The notes under the pieces were generated by a model. The model worked only from the letters and a program-made list of their open reading frames with translations. It did not search any database and was not told where the DNA came from. The position numbers and the translations under genes were made by a program. Positions 34,405-45,202 of a DNA stretch of 64,000 nt are shown here, piece after piece. Numbering within the stretch: the first letter of the stretch is position 1; the number at the start of each line of letters is the position of its first letter. This stretch comes from Acytostelium subglobosum LB1 (taxonomy: Eukaryota; Evosea; Eumycetozoa; Acytosteliales; Acytosteliaceae), in the NCBI RefSeq assembly GCF_000787575.1, contig NW_012236508.1:422443-486442 (forward strand). Reading direction: 5' to 3'.

Positions 34405-36196
34405 ATGGAAACTATCAATAGTCCATGTCCAAGTACACCTACTGCGAGCGGTTGTAAGACCTATACTCTCACACCAGTTATCGAACCTAATGGCTCTATC
34501 ACCTATGACTACTCTGGTCCACCATCCACAACGACAAGGCCAACATCAACTTCTATATACTCGAATCCATCCAACTCCAACTCCCAATACCACTCCCGCT
34601 CCAACTCTCACTCTGACATGACCAACTCATCTACATCGACCTTTTCATCTTCAACAACTTCCTCACTGAGTATGTCACCGGATGAACTATCAAGGAAGGA
34701 TGACCGACTGGACCCAGAGACCGCCAACAGTAGGAGCTGGAGAGACAGTGAGCCAAGGGACAGCGACAGCGATGAGTGTTTGGATACATCGATCCTCACA
34801 CATCCCTCATTGATGGAGCCAACACGAGTCAAGAGAGTCAACATCCAGAACGTTGGCATCATATACAATCCATTCTCTGGCTCCAAGATTGGTGAGAAGA
34901 TCATGAACCAAGCCAGGAAGTACTTTGAGATACATGGTTTGAATGTAAGTAGTAGATACACATGGAACTTGATTGATCACATGAACACACACCTTATATC
35001 CAATACTAACACTCACTTTCAAACAGGTACAAGTATTCCCAACCGAACACAAGGGTCACGCTGAGGAGATATGTCGTACTATTGACATCAATGCATTCGA
35101 TGCAATGTGTTTAGTGGGAGGAGATGGAACAATACACGAGGCCATAAATGGTATCATGAAGAGGGACATTGAATCCAGAGAGAAGTTCGTCGTGGCATGC
35201 ATACCAGCTGGTACTGGCAACTCATTCGTCTTGGAGCTTCAAGGCACCTTCAGCATCAAGCATATCTGCGCAAGAATTCTCAATGGACTGACAGTGCCAC
35301 TGGACATTGCCAAGATCACCTGTGTCAAGAAGGACTCCATCGCTCAATGGTGTGGACAGAGGAAGATGGAGTACCAGGAGATTGTCAAGTCGCTCCAGAA
35401 CGTGCAATTTGAACACCTCAACTCGCAAGAGGGCTCTGAATGCTTCCACTCCAAGAAGACACGTCTACATGATCTCGCGGACGTGCCCAACGGCATCCTA
35501 ATGGACTTTGCTTCACAAGACGAAATGATGGAGCATGAAGTGTTCTACAGTTTCAACTCACTGCATTGGGGACTCGGCTCCAAGGTCAACGTCACTGCTG
35601 AGAAGATGCGTTGGATGGGAAAGGCCGTCAGATACACCACCGCTGCCGTGCTCGAGCTGTTCAAGGGAGAGAAGATTCTGGCTAGGATCGAGTACGAGGA
35701 TGTTGACGGCAACATCATTGCTCTGGAGGACTTTTACTGCTTGGCCATCATCAACAACATCAAGGGTGCAGCCAAGGGCATGAAGATCGCACCCAAGGCC
35801 AAGCTGAACGATGGCCTGTTTGATCTGATCCTGATCAAGTCGACCAAGGCACTGGACCTCATGACCGTCTTTGCCAAGTTCTACGATGGAACTCACACCG
35901 AGCTGGACTATGTCGTGTATCTGCAAGTGAAGCGATTCAGCATCACACCATTCAAGAAGGACAAGGAGATGAAGCGTCGTCTGCAGAAGGAGAAGAGAAG
36001 AATCAGAGCAGCCAAGCGAGTGGGATTGGAGACGAATCGCAGTGAGCTCGACCTTCTCAAGACACAGTGCAACACCATCCTGGCAGAGCTTGAGGATCAG
36101 ATCGAGGAGGAGATCATCGACATTGACGGCGAGCTAAAGGGCAGCACACCATTCCTCTGTGAGGTTGTCCCTCGTGCTATTCGTTTCGTCATCTAG
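34405..36196 (+). CDS. Sphingosine kinase (diacylglycerol-kinase catalytic fold)
   Basis: Exons 34405-34944 and 35027-36196 give 569 residues. The first 140 residues are Ser/Thr/Asn-rich and probably disordered. The kinase domain opens with VGIIYNPFSGSKIGEKIM, and the intron falls after HGLN, before VQVFPTEHKGHA. The nucleotide-binding signature LVGGDGTIHEAINGIM (about residues 209-224) and IPAGTGNSFV follow. The C-terminal lobe contains FNSLHWGLGSKVNVTAEKMRWMGKAVRYTTAAV and GAAKGMKIAPKAKLNDGLFDLILI, typical of sphingosine kinases. A Lys/Arg-rich helical insert (about 495-520) precedes the last strand. The enzyme should phosphorylate sphingosine to sphingosine-1-phosphate at membranes. D. discoideum has two such genes (sgkA, sgkB); I cannot tell which is the orthologue. 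Ceramide kinase is a less likely alternative. Confidence 0.85.
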
Positions 36197-36407
36197 AAGA
36201 CCTGTCCACAATCGTTGAGGTCTCAATATCATCCTCCATCTTCATTATCATCGTCATGATTACATCAACACAATAAATATATGTAATACTTTGTTGTACA
36301 TATTCTATGTTGTCGTGTATCTGTTGACGATCNAAGTTGTTGTAATGGAATGATGACCATCAAAAGAATCGTTCGTGTTTTGTTTCTGTTTCATTTTACA
36401 AACAACG

Positions 36408-36866
36408 ATGGAAGACGAGTTTGATCAGATAATCAATGTCGAGCAAGACACATACGAAGATGCAAAGAGTCAGGGTGTTGTAGATGGACAGAAGCTTGGA
36501 TATGTTGAGGGATATCAACTAGGCTTCCAACAAGGTACTGAACTCGGACAGGAGGTTGGCTACTATCACAGCTGTGTTACAATGTGGAACAACCTCGCCA
36601 TTCACTACAAAGATAGTCACAAGTTCTCTGCAAGGTATTATCGATAGATGACGATATATATATAATGACTACTTACATACTTATCAACAAACAAACATAG
36701 AGGACTAGCAAGCTTGGAGAAACTTACAAAGATGATTGAACAGTATCAATTGGACTTTAATGATGATGATGTAATGAATACACTCGCTCAGATTAGGCTC
36801 AAGTTCAAGTTAACATCAGCTCAGCTTGGCTTACAGACAAGAGAGCAACAAGAGATGTCCTTCTAG
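36408..36866 (+). CDS. Lto1/ORAOV1-family adaptor for cytosolic Fe-S cluster delivery
   Basis: Exons 36408-36634 and 36701-36866 give 130 residues, the usual size. The hallmark is the deca-GX3 array: glycines every fourth residue in GVVDGQKLGYVEGYQLGFQQ and on through GTELGQEVGYYHS (about residues 25-57). With Yae1, Lto1 links the cytosolic iron-sulfur targeting complex to the ABC protein Rli1/ABCE1, which is needed for ribosome recycling. The C-terminus ends in Met-Ser-Phe, which fits the C-terminal targeting tripeptide ([LIM]-[DES]-[WF]) recognised by that complex. The intron splits an Arg codon (AG/A). It lies 211 bp downstream of the sphingosine kinase gene on the same strand and is convergent with the deiminase-like gene. 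Confidence 0.85.
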
Positions 36867-37134
36867 AGGGCAAGCATCAAGTTGCGGACAACTGTCCGTC
36901 ATTGATCATTCAAAGTAGCTGAGTGTCGGCGCGCCAATGTTGAATCAACATTACATACAGACAACAACAACAATGATACTCTCGCGAACGATACATTACA
37001 TATCCAATGGCCATGCTAATCGTTCATCTCAAGAGTCATTCCATAATGTAGTTGGAAGTACAGGTACTCATCTCTATATTTATTATTAAATAAATACAAC
37101 CTGGTCGACAACCATCAATTGGAACAATGGAAGT

Positions 37135-39672
37135 TTAGAACAAACCTCCTACCATTCCATTGATACCAGTGCCACCCAAGTTCTCAATGTCTGACATGTC
37201 AATGGTTGATATCTGGTTGAACTGCTTGATCTGATCAACTTGGTCTGCACTGAACTGTCCAAAGCATGTCTGACTCATGATCAACACTGGCTTGGCCAAG
37301 TCGGCACCAATCTCCAGGATCTTGCTGCAGGACTTCTCCATCTGCTCCTTGGAGAGTGTGATGATGGCTCTGCTGTTGCCAAGCTGCTTGATGATCTTGT
37401 CAGAGTCCTCCTCGGACAATGCACTGGGACAGAACAGCACGACGCGGCTTCCAATGAACAAGAATTGGCTGGCGGCGAATCCTTGAGACTCGACCTGTAC
37501 AAGAGTGTAGCCCAACACCTTGGCCCACTTGGTCACCACGGCCGAGTAGTAGCGCTTCTCGTCCACTGCACAGTAGACCACCTTGTTGACACGGTCCAAT
37601 ACGAGACCGGTAAAGTCAAGGTATGCAGCGTTGGCGGGTGAGAGTGATGGGGACTTAATGTGCAGCTCGTTGGATGTGTTACCGACCAGAGCCGAGATGG
37701 TTGTGACCTCGTACGAGTCGCCGCCACTCTCCATTGGTGTAAAGTCAATGACACGGTCGTAGCCAGAGAAACCATTGCGCAGAATGTCAATCCTTCTCTC
37801 ATTTCTTCTTGATTGATCCGACATGGGATAGAGAACGACAGTCTTCTTGCCAACCTCGGCGGCAGAATGAGTTGAGAACCACTCGGCGACAAACACTGCC
37901 TGGTCGGTCTTGTGGTGGGGCTCGTGACAGAAGAGATGAATGTTGACGCCATTCTTGCGCAGCTCGCGGTGCAATGTCGAGTAGTCCTGTAGCACTTTGG
38001 TGCGGGTATCTCTGACGACGCTGGCATTGATCAATTCACTGCCAATGATAGCCTTTACAAAGTAGGTTGGTGACACCATCAGTGCTCTGTTTGGGATCTG
38101 AGTGACCTTGGCATCAGCTGGGGCCACAGTCACAACAGTGTCCTTGTTGATTGTTGGAGAGGTCATTGGTGATGGAGTGGGACGAAAGTGAGCGGTGGGA
38201 CGCCTACTGACGACCTGCGAGCAGCAGTGAACACTGCCGTACATCTTGGTCACTGTTCTAAAGTCAACAAAGAGCAGCTTGACAGATGACGATGTCTTGC
38301 GGGCGACGGTCTTGGCGGTGGCCTGATCGACGACGATGAACTTGCCATTGCCAATGTTCAGTCCATTGCAGCCATAGTCCTTTTGATTCTGATCGGTGAC
38401 GTAGAGCAGCTCGTAACCCTGCTCGATGAGGTACTGCGAGAACTCAACGTCGTGACGGGCCAGCTCGTACTTGCCCGTGTCTTGGTTCTTCTTGTACTCG
38501 TCGACCAAACGTCTGATGGGCGATTGCTCGCCACAGATGTCCTGGAGAATGAGCATGACGCGGTCGTTGATAATGTTGAACACCGTGTCCAAATGCATGC
38601 GCTGCTGGTGCAGGTCAAAGTAGTCCTTGACGACGGCTACACGGTTAGTGCCCAGCAGATCGTTGGCCATGAGGTAGTCGACGGCGGCAAAGTTTGATCT
38701 CAGACCAACGCCAATGTAACAAATGTCCTGTCCCATTGGGTAAAAGTCGCCACCCTCTAACTTGCCAGGGTTTGGCACCTCGCCAATCACTGGCAGGCCC
38801 AAAATGTCAAAGCAAAGTTTCATCAACTCAACCTCTGGTGCTCTAATTGGTGAACTCAAAGAGGCCATCACAATACCCTTTGCAGTGGTTATCTGTTGAT
38901 CGCGCTGGAATACCAAGTTGACCAATGGTTGGCTGTTGTCGAGTGGTGTGTTAGACAGAGGTCTATGAATGATTGAGAACGAACCAGACCACTTACAATG
39001 AGTATTCAGTGGCAAGCAACTCTGTATCTCTCTCAGACTTTCTCAGCTTGATGGTTGGTCTTGTCAAGATAACCTCTACCAATTGTTCAACGCTCATTGA
39101 GTCTATGAATTTGAATGAATGAGAGTCAGTCAGTCATTCAGTCAGTCTGACGAGGGACGGATAACCCTTCCCTGCACAACATACCAATGCAACGTCTCTT
39201 ATAATCATCAGAGAGTAAGAGTTGATCTTGGGCACCGAGCTCCTCTCTCTTTTGCTTTGGGTCCAGTTCGTACTGGATGCACTTGAATGCAAACTCCTCC
39301 AACTTTACACGCTTGGCAATGTCGCCAGTCTCTGAGGTGAGGATCTCTCTAACGGTGCGCACAGTGCATCCCTCATTCTCCAACAACTGTCTAAACTTCT
39401 TATGCTCCTCCTGTGCCTTTGAAAGATCGAGTGGCTCCTCATACAATGATCCATTTGGATGGATTGATCCCATCCACTGTGCAAGAGATGGTTCGTTCAA
39501 CTAATGTTGATGTATGATTGACTTGTGTGTAAGTTGTTGTGTTGTTGTTGTTCTTCAATCAATCAATCAAACATACAATAACCATTGAAGCTTCATCATT
39601 CTCATGAATCTGATTAAAGGTTGATGGTACAGCAGAAGGTGCTGAGTTCCTTGAAGTCTCTGTCTTGTTCAT
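37135..39672 (-). CDS. Tandem arginine deiminase/amidinotransferase-fold protein
   Basis: Four exons (39672-39577, 39500-39185, 39102-38997, 38962-37135) give 781 residues. The first half (about 30-435) is an arginine-deiminase-type domain: SIHPNGSLYEEPLDLSKA, VFQRDQQITTAKG, PNPGKLEGGDFYPMG (guanidino-binding Asp near 245), MHLDTVFNII (catalytic His near 296) and MYGSVHCCSQVVSRR, with the presumed nucleophile Cys at 419 or 420. The second half (about 465-781) resembles the CtlX-like amidinotransferase branch: QAVFVAEWFSTH, VVLYPMSDQSRRNERRIDIL, LDFTGLVLDRVNKVVY and KSCSKILEIG. There the usual acidic EGTG motif is altered to DFTG, so this half may be catalytically weak or regulatory. The likely substrate is free arginine or another guanidino compound, yielding citrulline. 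Activity is inferred from motifs, not known. Confidence 0.78.
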
Positions 39673-40598
39673 TTTAAATTTATTAGTAGTAATACTATTA
39701 CTTAATCGTTTACATAAATATTTATGTTTATACTAAAGTAATGAATGAATGAATGAGTGAAGGTGAAGATGACATAAATGTTTAATGAGATGTCTAAAAA
39801 TTGAAATTTGAGGTGAGGAGCGTATCTTATCTTGAATTGTCATAGTTTCGGTCAGTCGTTGTTCGTCGGAGTCAACTCATTCACACACTTTCAAACAAAT
39901 GAATTTGTTCCCGTGATCATGTCGAAGGGAGTTCCCAAGTCCCACTTACATAGGTGATATTTGCAGAAAACATTGACAATACCAGGCCCAACAAAACAAT
40001 GTTTCAACCAGACCAGTGTTTAAAAATATCACCTAGACTCATCACATTACCAATCAAGATAAACAATGATGACAACGACGACGATTGATACAATACCAAT
40101 TATATTAATTCAAAGAAGGACAAATAATATTATGTCTATTCACATATTATAAGTTGATGATTCAACAATATAGATTATCTCTACACAACATGTATACTTC
40201 CAAAATTTCAAACCTTTGGTGAAGTGTGCTACTACTCGCAACGCAATCCAAGAGTAATGAATAATAAGATGATCGATATAATTAGAAATATTAATTTAAA
40301 TAAATATCCCCCACCCGCCCTTTTAGATCTGTTTACAGATTCCTTCAAACAACCCCCCTATTACCACAATGCAATGGGTAACTGTTTGCTTGTAACCTTT
40401 ATCAACCCCCTTCTACATACACAACAAATACATTCGAGGTTAGGACGATGGAATGTGTAATCTATGGAGCATTCATAGAAGATGGTATCGGAGGCTACAA
40501 CATTAACATCCACACTAACACAATAATACAAGTATAGTAACTTATATCATTTATTCAATCATACCTATATATATATATATTAACAAATAATAATAATA
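39673..40598. other. Divergent intergenic region
   Basis: About 930 bp between the deiminase-like gene and the F-box/FNIP gene. It contains a nested inverted repeat (39951-40035), homopurine/homopyrimidine tracts and AT-rich DNA near 40540-40598. No supported gene. Confidence 0.5.
39951..40035. repeat. Nested inverted repeat (12-bp outer, 8-bp inner arms)
   Basis: TAGGTGATATTT (39951-39962) is exactly complementary to 40024-40035, and AAACATTG (39968-39975) to 39997-40004. The two stems share one axis, so the transcript or single strand could form one interrupted hairpin with a 21-nt loop. It may be a small RNA gene, a regulatory hairpin or a short element's ends. Confidence 0.55.
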
Positions 40599-42344
40599 AT
40601 GATTGAATCAATACCATTAATATTATTACGTCAGATTGTATCATATCTTAATAAGAATAGTGAGAGATTGGTTGTATCACTAGTTTGTAAGAGATGGTTC
40701 GAACAAAGAAATAATTATTTACAATTCTTGTCGAATGAATTGCCATCTTATCAAGACCGCCATAGGTTGGCCGACAATTCAATGAAACAATATACTGATA
40801 TCTTTAGAGAGCATATCAATAATAGACCACATGTAATTCGGTTCTCAAACACAGAGAACTCTATATGTTATAAACATGTAGATATTAGAATACTTAATGT
40901 TGGTATGTATTGGAAATCAAAGAATCAATCAAAATGAATAATATTAATTAATCATAATATGTTTAACAATCAAACAGAGAGATGGAAGGTTGATATGAAG
41001 GGTCTAAGTGATATGATCCTGGAGGTACCAAGAGTTGAATCAATCATATTTGAAGATGATACTTATCAAAGATTTGACCAGGCATTCTGGACAAGGATGG
41101 AGCCTATGATGGAGACACTCATAGAGCGTGGAGCTACCAACATTTCCTTCTACTCAAAGACAATCGCCGCTCCCTTTATAATTCCAAATTATATCACACA
41201 CTTGGTGTTTGATGAAGGATTCAATCATCCCCTCGCAGGTTTATTGCCAAAGGGTCTTAAATCACTAGAACTTGGACCAAGTTTCAATCAACCAATTCTT
41301 CCCGGAGATCTTCCACCTCAGTTGGAGCACCTTAATGTTGGATACGTGTTTGCCCAGCCTCTGTATCCAAGGTCACTCCCTTCATCCATTAAGACTCTAA
41401 TCCTAACTGGACACTTTAACTCTCCAATTGCAAGAGGTGTACTGCCATCATCTTTGGAAAGATTGGTGTTGGGTCACCTCTTTACCCAACCTGTCGAATC
41501 CGACGCTCTACCTCAAACACTGAAAGGTCTAAAGTTTGATTCCTATGGCCATACCCTTCCTACTCAATCATTCAACCATCCATTTGGCCAAGGACTACCT
41601 CCATTGCTTACAAATCTAATGTTGAGCCACAACTATATGCATTCAATTGATCATTCACATTTGAAGACCATTAGTATGCCAGCTGCAATGCAACACTTGT
41701 TGGCCAATGTAACATTCCCAAATGTGACAGTGGTGGAGATGTTTAGTGTACAAGACTCTGTTGCTGGAATTACTTCCAAGACATTCCCAGCCGTTCAAAA
41801 GGTACGTTTGCTTGGAACGAGCACAAATCTCGAACTTAGAGACTTGTCAACGTTGCCACCAAACTTGGAGAGTCTATACTTTGGATACTTCAATGCCAAT
41901 ATCACTTCATTCCCAGTTGGACTACTCGAGCTAGAGATGATGAGCTTTGACAGTGCCGCCAACTTTAAGTTGACCAAAGGTTTGTTGCCAGATACATTGC
42001 GATCACTCAAACTAAACAAGTATAAGAATCCCATCGAAGTTGGTGATCTACCAGACTCATTGATCGAGTTTAGCCTAAGTGACAACAAGTACTTCCCACC
42101 AGAGGCCGTGCCACCCAACCTTAGAACACTAAGATGGGCAAACATGAGTTACCATGGCCTTCCAATCCGACCACTGTTGAATCGACTACCATCTTCAATC
42201 AAGTTTATGGAGCTGAGCACATTGCAAGGATATGTTATATTGGTTCGATTGTCCGAGACACTATTCCTACACACCTGTCAACAATTACATCTATCAGGAT
42301 TCATCACGATGGACAGAATAATCAAACACTTTACACATCAATAA
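40599..42344 (+). CDS. F-box/FNIP-repeat protein
   Basis: Exons 40599-40902 and 40978-42344 give 556 residues. The N-terminus has an F-box (SIPLILLRQIVSYLNKNSERLVVSLVCKRWFEQ, about residues 4-40). From about residue 180 FNIP repeats of roughly 22 residues appear (LKSLELGPSFNQPILPGDLP, LEHLNVGYVFAQPLYPRSLP, IKTLILTGHFNSPIARGVLP and more). Later repeats drift toward leucine-rich form. F-box plus FNIP repeats is a hugely expanded dictyostelid family, taken to be substrate receptors of SCF ubiquitin ligases. The intron splits a Val/Glu junction (NV-ERWKV). It is convergent with the B-box/kelch gene at 42355, only 10 bp between the stops, so the 3' ends of the two transcripts must overlap. Confidence 0.87.
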
Positions 42345-42354
42345 ACCGATTGAT

Positions 42355-44157
42355 TTAATCACGAATCAAACAAGCACCGTACCATGTACGATTGGCAACG
42401 GGATCATCATCGTTGAGACGTGTCCAATGATCATCTTGAGTGGTGTATCGATAGTTGTTGCCCTTGCCACCGAGACAGATGATGCCAACAGACCGATCAT
42501 ACACCATCTGGCGAAGCTGACCATAGGTTGGACAGCGTGACAGTTTGGTTGGTTGCTTGGTCGACAGTGTATAGCGCATGAAGCCGTCCTTTGCGTGAAC
42601 GTATATGTTGTCCTCGCCATCAAAGCAACTAAAGTCATACTGGCTTATGCTAATGTCCTTGATGAGCACATCGGTTACATGTGTGCGGACATTGAATAGA
42701 AGTACCTCTGTGTGGCTGCCTCCGCCTCCACCACCAGCCTTCTCTCCACCAACTACAATGATGGCATTGTTGTGGTAGTAGATGCAGGGGAATGCCAGAC
42801 CATGAGGCAGCGTGCCCACTGACGAGAACTGTTGCGTGTCAATGTTGAAGCAGTCGACGCGATCAGACTTATGGCCCTGATGATTGCCGCCCACCAGATA
42901 GATAAGCCTGTTGCCATCAAAGCATGCCGATGCAAACGTGCAGCCAATGATACCAAAGATGTCATCATCATAACATTGTTTCTCGGCAAGGGAGAAGCGT
43001 GAGTATGTGTTTGGTGCATCGGGGCCGCCAAATACATATACATCACCACGAGCGTATACTACCGATGTTGGTACATAGTTATATGGTCGTTTGATTACAT
43101 CCTGGATCGATGTCCACTTGGATGTGGCCAGTGATAACAATGAACACTTGTCGCCGTCCAAAGACATGATGTGGCCATTATACTCATGATCCATAGGTGG
43201 TAACATGACACTGGAGGCAGTGTACTGTATAACTTTGTTGTTGTTGTTGTTGTTGTTGGAGGTTGTGGAGGTGTTGTTGTTGGAGCCAGAGACAGAGTCA
43301 CCAGTTGTCGATGTTGGGCTAGTACCAGAAATGAGTATGAAGCAAGACTCTATCAACTTTTTGATACCACTTAGCTTGGCAATGTTGGTATTGACAGAGT
43401 AATCCTGTAAGTCTGATACATCAATGTATGGTACTGAGTGGATATGTTCTGAGAGTCGGCTGATCATTGACATTAACTCATCATCACTTGGCTTTATAAT
43501 GTCATCATCTCTAACCAATGATTGTGATTGAGCGGTAGTGATGTTGATAAACTGATCAATCGATGAACATGAATTGATTGATTGAATGATCGTGGTCATG
43601 TCAACATCACCATCACCATCACCATTATCATTGTCGTTTCTAGATGTTGGTAATTGATTGTTTACAATCTGATTGATATTCTTAATCTCATTGATGATAT
43701 CATTGATTGTTGATTGAATATGATCCATCCTATCTTTGATTGGCTTCTTTACACGATGCTCCTGAGCGATGATCACTTTGATCAGTTGTTCAAAGTGTCC
43801 TGTCAGATGAGTATGTGTCCTCTCCAATGATTGATATGTTGTTGTACAATGTTGAAGTGTCTTCCAAAGATGTTCCAGACGTGGTCTACACCATAATGAT
43901 GATTCTGATGATAAAGAAGATGTTGTGGTTGTCGTTGTTGATGTTGTAGTTGTTGTGGCAGTAGTATCCTTCTTCTTTGTCAAACTCATTATCATTTGTC
44001 TTTTGATACTGGCAACATTGTCTACCTTGTGACCTTTATGCTTTTGAACGGAACAAACTGGACACATCAACAATTTACAATCCAAGCACATGTACTCTGT
44101 GTTTGACTTGTGTTTCTCACACGTTGCAGCAACAACTGTTATATCCATTGTATCCAT
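42355..44157 (-). CDS. B-box zinc finger and kelch-repeat protein
   Basis: A single exon encodes 600 residues from the ATG at 44157. The B-box spans about residues 13-50 (CEKHKSNTEYMCLDCKLLMCPVCSVQKHKGHKVDN) with all expected Cys/His ligands. A Thr-rich run (ACN repeats), a coiled-coil (LEHLWKTLQHCTTTYQSLERTHTHLTGHFEQLIKVIIAQEHR), Asn-rich linkers and kelch-like blades (VYVFGGPDAPNTYSRFSLAEKQ, IYLVGGNHQGHKSDRVD, IIVVGGEKAG) follow. It is the most diverged intact member of the family in this window; the others at 10502, 12338 and 47005 are closer to each other. The partners and pathway are unknown. No RING domain is present. Confidence 0.85.
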   Translation of the reverse strand: MDTMDITVVAATCEKHKSNTEYMCLDCKLLMCPVCSVQKHKGHKVDNVASIKRQMIMSLTKKKDTTATTTTTSTTTTTTSSLSSESSLWCRPRLEHLWKTLQHCTTTYQSLERTHTHLTGHFEQLIKVIIAQEHRVKKPIKDRMDHIQSTINDIINEIKNINQIVNNQLPTSRNDNDNGDGDGDVDMTTIIQSINSCSSIDQFINITTAQSQSLVRDDDIIKPSDDELMSMISRLSEHIHSVPYIDVSDLQDYSVNTNIAKLSGIKKLIESCFILISGTSPTSTTGDSVSGSNNNTSTTSNNNNNNNKVIQYTASSVMLPPMDHEYNGHIMSLDGDKCSLLSLATSKWTSIQDVIKRPYNYVPTSVVYARGDVYVFGGPDAPNTYSRFSLAEKQCYDDDIFGIIGCTFASACFDGNRLIYLVGGNHQGHKSDRVDCFNIDTQQFSSVGTLPHGLAFPCIYYHNNAIIVVGGEKAGGGGGGSHTEVLLFNVRTHVTDVLIKDISISQYDFSCFDGEDNIYVHAKDGFMRYTLSTKQPTKLSRCPTYGQLRQMVYDRSVGIICLGGKGNNYRYTTQDDHWTRLNDDDPVANRTWYGACLIRD

Positions 44158-45202
44158 CACTATTATTATCTATCTATCTATTACAATTATTACTATTACT
44201 ATTATTATTACAAGTTGTATTGTTGTTAACTCTAAAACTATGATTGATGTGTTTTGATTCTTTGGACCCAGGGACCACCCAATTTTGTGATCGATCACAA
44301 TACAGAGATTCACACACATTTGTGTCGTGTCACTTGAGAGTCCAAGCGAAATGGTTTAGATATTGATGGTCAATCACTGCCCATTCCAAGGCATCGGGAA
44401 TCATAACAGTGGATGGTTGAATCTACCTCGAACTAGTTTAGATTTGATAATATTTGTTTACATTTTCAATTGATATAATAATAACAACATGGTTAAATGA
44501 AGTAATTTAGTGATCTTGACTGCCTCACCTGATTTATCTATCATTAATTAATGATTAATATTATTTGTAGAAGTTCAATGTCGATAAATCAGGTGTTTGA
44601 TTACCGTGGTTGTAGGAGATTGATTATGAAACTAAATATCTCGTTTTTTTTATGGGCCTTGAATTGGTTTGAAGGTGGATGTAATGGGGGTTGCCCCTTG
44701 GGATTCAAGGATGAAGGCCAACCTTTGATGAGCTCAACATTCAAAGGATAGATGGGTCTGGGGCAGTTCGGCACCTCATTCATAATTGGGCACTCACACA
44801 CAGATTTCTTGATAAGCTGCTGAATGAGTGCGATGGGTCCACAACAACTTTAAACTCTGATTCAGCGACAAACAATGCCTAAAAGCACCATCACTATCAT
44901 CAATAAACAAGAAAGTTAATTTAATTTTTCATTCACCTCGAAGATATTTCGATGGAAGCTTGCTGGTAACCTTGATTGGGTTGGTGGGTTGCAAGTCGCA
45001 TGTGGACGTGTTTGTTTGTTTGCGTGTGTGTGTTGAGGAAGTAACCTTCAAACCAAACATACATGCAAGGGTATTGTGAGGGCAGACCATGCCCTCAGGG
45101 GAGACTATCCATTGGGAACGCAAGTCTCAAAAGTCCTTGTTCCGCTCAATAGATCAATCATTCCCTAATTTAACCTTATTATCACTTTAACACACACAAA
45201 CA
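44158..45202. other. Divergent intergenic region with inverted repeat
   Basis: About 1.05 kb between the B-box/kelch gene and the cysteine protease gene. It holds ATT repeats (44160-44215), a 13-bp inverted repeat (44526-44595) and a Pro-rich minus-strand frame near 44630-44800 that I do not trust. The last 60 bp before 45203 look like a 5' UTR ending in ACACACAAACA. Confidence 0.5.
44526..44595. repeat. 13-bp perfect inverted repeat
   Basis: CACCTGATTTATC (44526-44538) and GATAAATCAGGTG (44583-44595) are exact reverse complements, with 44 bp between them that include the palindromic ATCATTAATTAATGAT. It could be a hairpin RNA or remnant of a small inverted-repeat element. Confidence 0.55.

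Noticed and set aside
44601-44801. Pro-rich minus-strand frame (PNCPRPIYPLNVELIKG)
   Set aside because: Looks mildly coding but is short, has no splice partners and lies in AT-rich intergenic DNA with an inverted repeat; not enough for a gene call.
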